Assembly: GCA_001464915.1 (NCBI GenBank)
Contig: LNED01000023.1
Span: forward strand, 1 to 64,000
Source of the DNA: Sphingomonadales bacterium Ga0077531
GTDB lineage: Bacteria > Pseudomonadota > Alphaproteobacteria > Sphingomonadales > Sphingomonadaceae
Direction: 5' to 3'
Length of the DNA: 64,000 nucleotides
Shown: positions 61,281-64,000 of the stretch, in pieces
How the letters are laid out: each line of letters opens with the position of its first letter
How positions within the stretch are numbered: the stretch's first letter is position 1
Notes under the pieces: generated by a model
Databases searched by the model: none
Seen by the model: only the letters and a program-made list of their open reading frames with translations
What the model was told of the DNA's origin: nothing
Translations under genes and position numbers: made by a program

Positions 61281-62056
61281 GCCCTTAACGCGGCAAGGAT
61301 TTCCGATGTGAGCCAGTCACGGTGGGCGGGCTCGACATAGGAATGGCCTGCGCCGTGGCAGCGGCGGATGCGCGGGTCGGAGGCGTCCCACGCGGCTTCG
61401 AACACGTGCGCGGTGCGATCAGCGGTGGCGAGCAGGATGCGCACCTCGCCTGTGAAACCGGCCAACCCATCGCGCATTTCGCCTGCAAGGGTCGACGGCG
61501 GCGGGGCAGGTTTGAGCGATTGGACAAGCCCGCGCCCCAGTTTGCGCAGGTTCACACCACCTCCCAGCAACCGACCGATTTCGCGCGGGTCCTTGAGTTT
61601 TTCGAGATAGCGTGAACGGATTGCTGCGGGAGGAGGAGTGGCAGTCTTGCTACCTTGTTCAATCGTCCACGGGTTAGAAAGCACCAGCCCATCGCACCCC
61701 GCGCCGCCCGCCAGCATCAGCGCCGATGCGGCATCGCAATTGCCGAAGCCGACCACGCGGGTGATCTGCGGGGCCATCGCCCGAAACGCTTCAAGGGCGG
61801 TGGCTATGTCCCTGGCCGACTTGCGGAAACCGCGATTCTCGCCCTCGCTATCTCCCACGCCCCGGCGGTCGAAGCGGAACACAGGGAAGCCAGCGCGGGC
61901 AACGCGGGTGGCAAGCTCGGCCTGTCCGCTGAACGCACCTGAGCGCACTTCGTTGCCGCCGCTGACGATCAGCAAGCCGGCGGTGCCCGGCGCGGTGTCT
62001 AGTGTGCCGGCCAACGTCAGGCTGCCACAGCCGAAAGTATGCGAGAAACGGGTCAT
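61277..62056 (-). CDS. Exosortase A system-associated hydrolase 1
   Basis: A 259-residue alpha/beta hydrolase of the subfamily found only beside exosortase A. FRFDRRGVGDSEG and the nucleophile elbow VGFGNCDAASA (Cys where most hydrolases have Ser) are typical; catalytic His in CHGAGHSYVE. Thought to help process the exopolysaccharide or PEP-CTERM sorting products. Overlaps hydrolase 2 by four bases and is the last in the minus-strand set. Confidence 0.88.
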   Translation of the reverse strand: MTRFSHTFGCGSLTLAGTLDTAPGTAGLLIVSGGNEVRSGAFSGQAELATRVARAGFPVFRFDRRGVGDSEGENRGFRKSARDIATALEAFRAMAPQITRVVGFGNCDAASALMLAGGAGCDGLVLSNPWTIEQGSKTATPPPAAIRSRYLEKLKDPREIGRLLGGGVNLRKLGRGLVQSLKPAPPPSTLAGEMRDGLAGFTGEVRILLATADRTAHVFEAAWDASDPRIRRCHGAGHSYVEPAHRDWLTSEILAALRA

Positions 62057-62730
62057 GCCAAGCCGCCGCAGATGATCGCGGCTAGAGCATCAGCCTGGCC
62101 TGCGTCGTCATCTGGTTCGGCGCGCAGCCACAAGCCGGGGCCGCCAAGCTGGCCTTGCGCAATTGCGGTCTGTCCGGGGGCGAGGGCAGGCTCTGCTGCC
62201 TCCAGCGCGCGGACCATTGCTGCGCCGATAGGCCAGCCGCCGAGCGTCAGCCCTTCGCTCCGACCCTTTGCTAACAGGGCTTCGGAAGTCTCTGAATTTC
62301 CAGCCTCACGTGCCGCAATCACTTGCGCCCGCAACATCCCGCGCAGCAGCTTTGGCCCCGATTGCGGCGCATAGTGCCAGCCCGGCAGGCCCTCAGGTGC
62401 GAGCAGTGCGCCCGCTCTGATCGCCAGCACATGGGTCGCCCCCAGCGACTCCGCCGCCGCTGCCGCGCAAGTGCGCCAGCCTTCCAATGTCTGCTCTGAC
62501 AGCGGGGTGAGGCTTTCGTTGCAGCCCGGCAAATCGGGCAGCAGAGTGTCGATCCCAGCCGCATCCAATCGCCGCATTACTTCGACCGTGAAGCGCCGTA
62601 GCTTGTTCGCTTCGTCAAACCAGGCAGGCAGGATCAGTAACCGCGCGGGCCGCCCCCGATCGAACACCAGCAGCAGTTCTTCGCCGGCCGAACCGTCACC
62701 TGACGCCGAAATGTTCCACGTGGAAATCAC
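62053..62730 (-). CDS. Exosortase A system-associated hydrolase 2
   Basis: A 225-residue protein of the second exosortase-associated hydrolase subfamily: LLLVFDRGRPARLLILPAW, then DEANKLRR and LPDLPGCNES are its recognised motifs. Catalytic residues are less clear than in hydrolase 1. The role is not established. The stop overlaps the hydrolase 1 start. Confidence 0.88.
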   Translation of the reverse strand: MISTWNISASGDGSAGEELLLVFDRGRPARLLILPAWFDEANKLRRFTVEVMRRLDAAGIDTLLPDLPGCNESLTPLSEQTLEGWRTCAAAAAESLGATHVLAIRAGALLAPEGLPGWHYAPQSGPKLLRGMLRAQVIAAREAGNSETSEALLAKGRSEGLTLGGWPIGAAMVRALEAAEPALAPGQTAIAQGQLGGPGLWLRAEPDDDAGQADALAAIICGGLA

Positions 62731-62762
62731 CCTAGCGCACCCTAGCGGGGGTCAAGCCGAGG

Positions 62763-63059
62763 CTAGAGCGGGGCAAGCTTGGCCTGTGCGAAGGCGCGCA
62801 GGCCGCCATAGGTTTCGAGCATTTCGCCGTCGACATCATCATCGTCGATCACGATTCCAAGCCGGTCTTCCATTTCAGTGAGCAGGCCAGCGACCGCCAT
62901 CGAATCGAGTTCGGGCAGGTGGCCAAACAGCCCGCTATCGGCATCGAAAGCCGCCGCCTGCGCCGGATCGAGGCCAAGCACATCGGCGATAAGCGCCTTC
63001 AATTGCTGGTCGAGTGCTTCCTCGTCCAACTGCCCCTGCAAGATCGGCGTGCTGCTCAT
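62763..63059 (-). CDS. Acyl carrier protein of the exosortase-A cluster
   Basis: A 98-residue ACP. LPELDSMAV holds the phosphopantetheine-attachment Ser53 (normally DSL), and helices II-III follow with EMEDRLGIVIDDDDVD. Exosortase-A clusters often carry such an ACP with an acyl-CoA ligase, possibly to load lipid on the polysaccharide. The 32 bases to hydrolase 2 suggest co-transcription. Confidence 0.87.
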   Translation of the reverse strand: MSSTPILQGQLDEEALDQQLKALIADVLGLDPAQAAAFDADSGLFGHLPELDSMAVAGLLTEMEDRLGIVIDDDDVDGEMLETYGGLRAFAQAKLAPL

Positions 63060-63151
63060 GGCGCTGGCGTATTCCCTGTTATCGGCCGTGGCCGCGGGGC
63101 TTAGCCATGCGCGCGCAGTGGTGCAAGTTTTGCAGCCTTGAACGAGCGCGC

Positions 63152-64000
63152 TCAGGGCTTGGCCACGCGCAGCATCCGCTTGGCCAGCGGCGCCCAACTG
63201 CGCGGGCGTGCCGGGTTGAGACAATCGATCCGGTAACGCGGGCGCACCGCCTCCATCCAATCGGCCTTGTAGCTTTGATCGCCGGTGCCGAAATCGACCA
63301 ATTCCACACGGTCACTGTCGATCACATGCTGGAACATTGCCGCGCTGAGAGTGGTGCCGGCCGATAGCGGCTTGTGGCTTTCAAGATGTGCGAGCTTATG
63401 GATGTAGGCGATTGAATTTTCGACAGTCCAGCATTGCGCGGCAACTGCCATTCCATCCGCCCGCGCGACACCCAATCGCAACCGGCCCGCTGCCCCTTCA
63501 GCCGCGGCAAAGGCGCGTAGCATCTCGGGCTGATCTTCTGCGGGTTTCCAGCTCGCGGCATAGATTGCTTCGTATTCGTCCCAAAGGGCGGGATCGAAGC
63601 GTGTTATCACCTCGGTTGTGACTTTTTTGCCCTTGCGTTTCAGCGTGGTGCGCAAGGTTCCTGGGCGGCTGTCCCAATAGGCGGCAAAGCTGCGCCCGGC
63701 GACGGGCAGAACGTGGTTGGTATCGCATTCCGCGACCGCCACCTGCCAGCCCGCCGCGCGAAATGCCCGCGCCAGTCGCTCGGCGGAGCCATCCTCTCCC
63801 GGCACCGGTTCAAGCGTGATGCGATACCCCCGCGTCTTCAACCCGCGCGCCAGTGCCTCCAGCAAGCGGTCACCCGCCGGGCCCGCCGGGGCGTGGGCGC
63901 GCCAAGTGAAACTGTACCAGTTGCGCAGGGGCGTGATCCGGCCATCCGCCTCGGTCAGGGCGAGCGCGGCGGTGTGATCGCCCTCGCTGGCGACCGCGAT
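63152..64000 (-). CDS. GNAT/FemAB-like acyltransferase, 5' end outside window
   Basis: The visible 282 residues run off the right edge with no start. Motif-like stretches (RSFAAYWDSRPGTLRTTLKR, LWDEYEAIYAASWKP, LVDFGTGDQSYKADW) fit the Acetyltransf_6/FemAB-like family that accompanies exosortase-A clusters. FemAB-type proteins add amino acids or acyl groups. Substrate unknown. It leads the minus-strand set of GNAT, ACP, hydrolase 2 and hydrolase 1. Confidence 0.85.
   Translation of the reverse strand: MAVASEGDHTAALALTEADGRITPLRNWYSFTWRAHAPAGPAGDRLLEALARGLKTRGYRITLEPVPGEDGSAERLARAFRAAGWQVAVAECDTNHVLPVAGRSFAAYWDSRPGTLRTTLKRKGKKVTTEVITRFDPALWDEYEAIYAASWKPAEDQPEMLRAFAAAEGAAGRLRLGVARADGMAVAAQCWTVENSIAYIHKLAHLESHKPLSAGTTLSAAMFQHVIDSDRVELVDFGTGDQSYKADWMEAVRPRYRIDCLNPARPRSWAPLAKRMLRVAKP

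Overview
The window looks like chromosome from a high-GC alphaproteobacterium of the Sphingomonadales, most likely the Erythrobacteraceae (Erythrobacter/Porphyrobacter-like). This is inferred from protein character and gene content: a DUF6481 protein beside a RoxA-type oxygenase, sdhCDA, an OprP-type porin with PhoU, a chromosomal B3 metallo-beta-lactamase, and an exosortase-A accessory cluster. No rRNA, tRNA, CRISPR array, prophage or insertion sequence was recognised. About 62 protein genes are supported, mostly in short, tightly packed operons with 4-base ATGA/GTGA overlaps.

Layout. 1-5.9 kb: a terminase-small-subunit-like HTH protein cut by the window edge, bamD, a DUF6481 gene coupled to roxA, then an OprP-type phosphate porin converging with phoU, each preceded by a Pho-box-like sequence. 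6.6-12.9 kb: a secreted subtilase, then a recN / small membrane protein / lipoprotein esterase / ligA run. 12.9-15.4 kb (minus): SDR, B3 metallo-beta-lactamase lipoprotein, prmA. 15.5-21 kb: sdhCDA without sdhB, a secreted C13 (legumain-like) peptidase, and a convergent gene for an unusual phytase-like/cyclophilin fusion. 21-23.1 kb: a BlaI-type repressor and an M56 membrane protease, preceded by two operator-like dyads in the divergent intergenic region. 23-31.5 kb: YpfJ-type metallopeptidase, bdhA, M28 peptidase, guaB, rsmB, a TPR protein, rppH and an HSL-type esterase. 31.6-41 kb: a YdjM-like membrane hydrolase, an interspersed inverted repeat, photolyase, a class-C-like serine hydrolase, PilZ, SDR, purF, lolCD and glutathione peroxidase. 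41-52.5 kb: dnaE, an OmpA-type protein, an acyl-CoA synthetase with a DUF1330 protein, YbjN-like and YcxB-like proteins, moaB, a lytic transglycosylase and a degenerate uracil-DNA-glycosylase-like protein. 52.6-61.3 kb: a long plus-strand run of ETF-QO, cupin lipoprotein, ispE, N-formylglutamate amidohydrolase, ilvD, small lipoprotein, nnrED and an RlmD-type methyltransferase. 61.3-64 kb (minus): exosortase-A-associated hydrolases 1 and 2, an acyl carrier protein and a GNAT/FemAB-like transferase leaving the window.

Most of the window is ordinary core metabolism. The best candidate for something undescribed is 19.3-23.1 kb: a BlaI repressor and an M56 protease that lacks the penicillin-binding sensor of BlaR1 and carries a proline-rich hinge plus a roughly 170-residue C-terminal domain instead. 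Two TACA-N2-TGTA-type dyads, 21 bp apart, sit between this operon and the divergent secreted phytase-like/cyclophilin fusion. That could be an envelope-stress circuit with an unknown signal. The evidence is sequence pattern only. No classical defence system, biosynthetic cluster or integrated element was seen.
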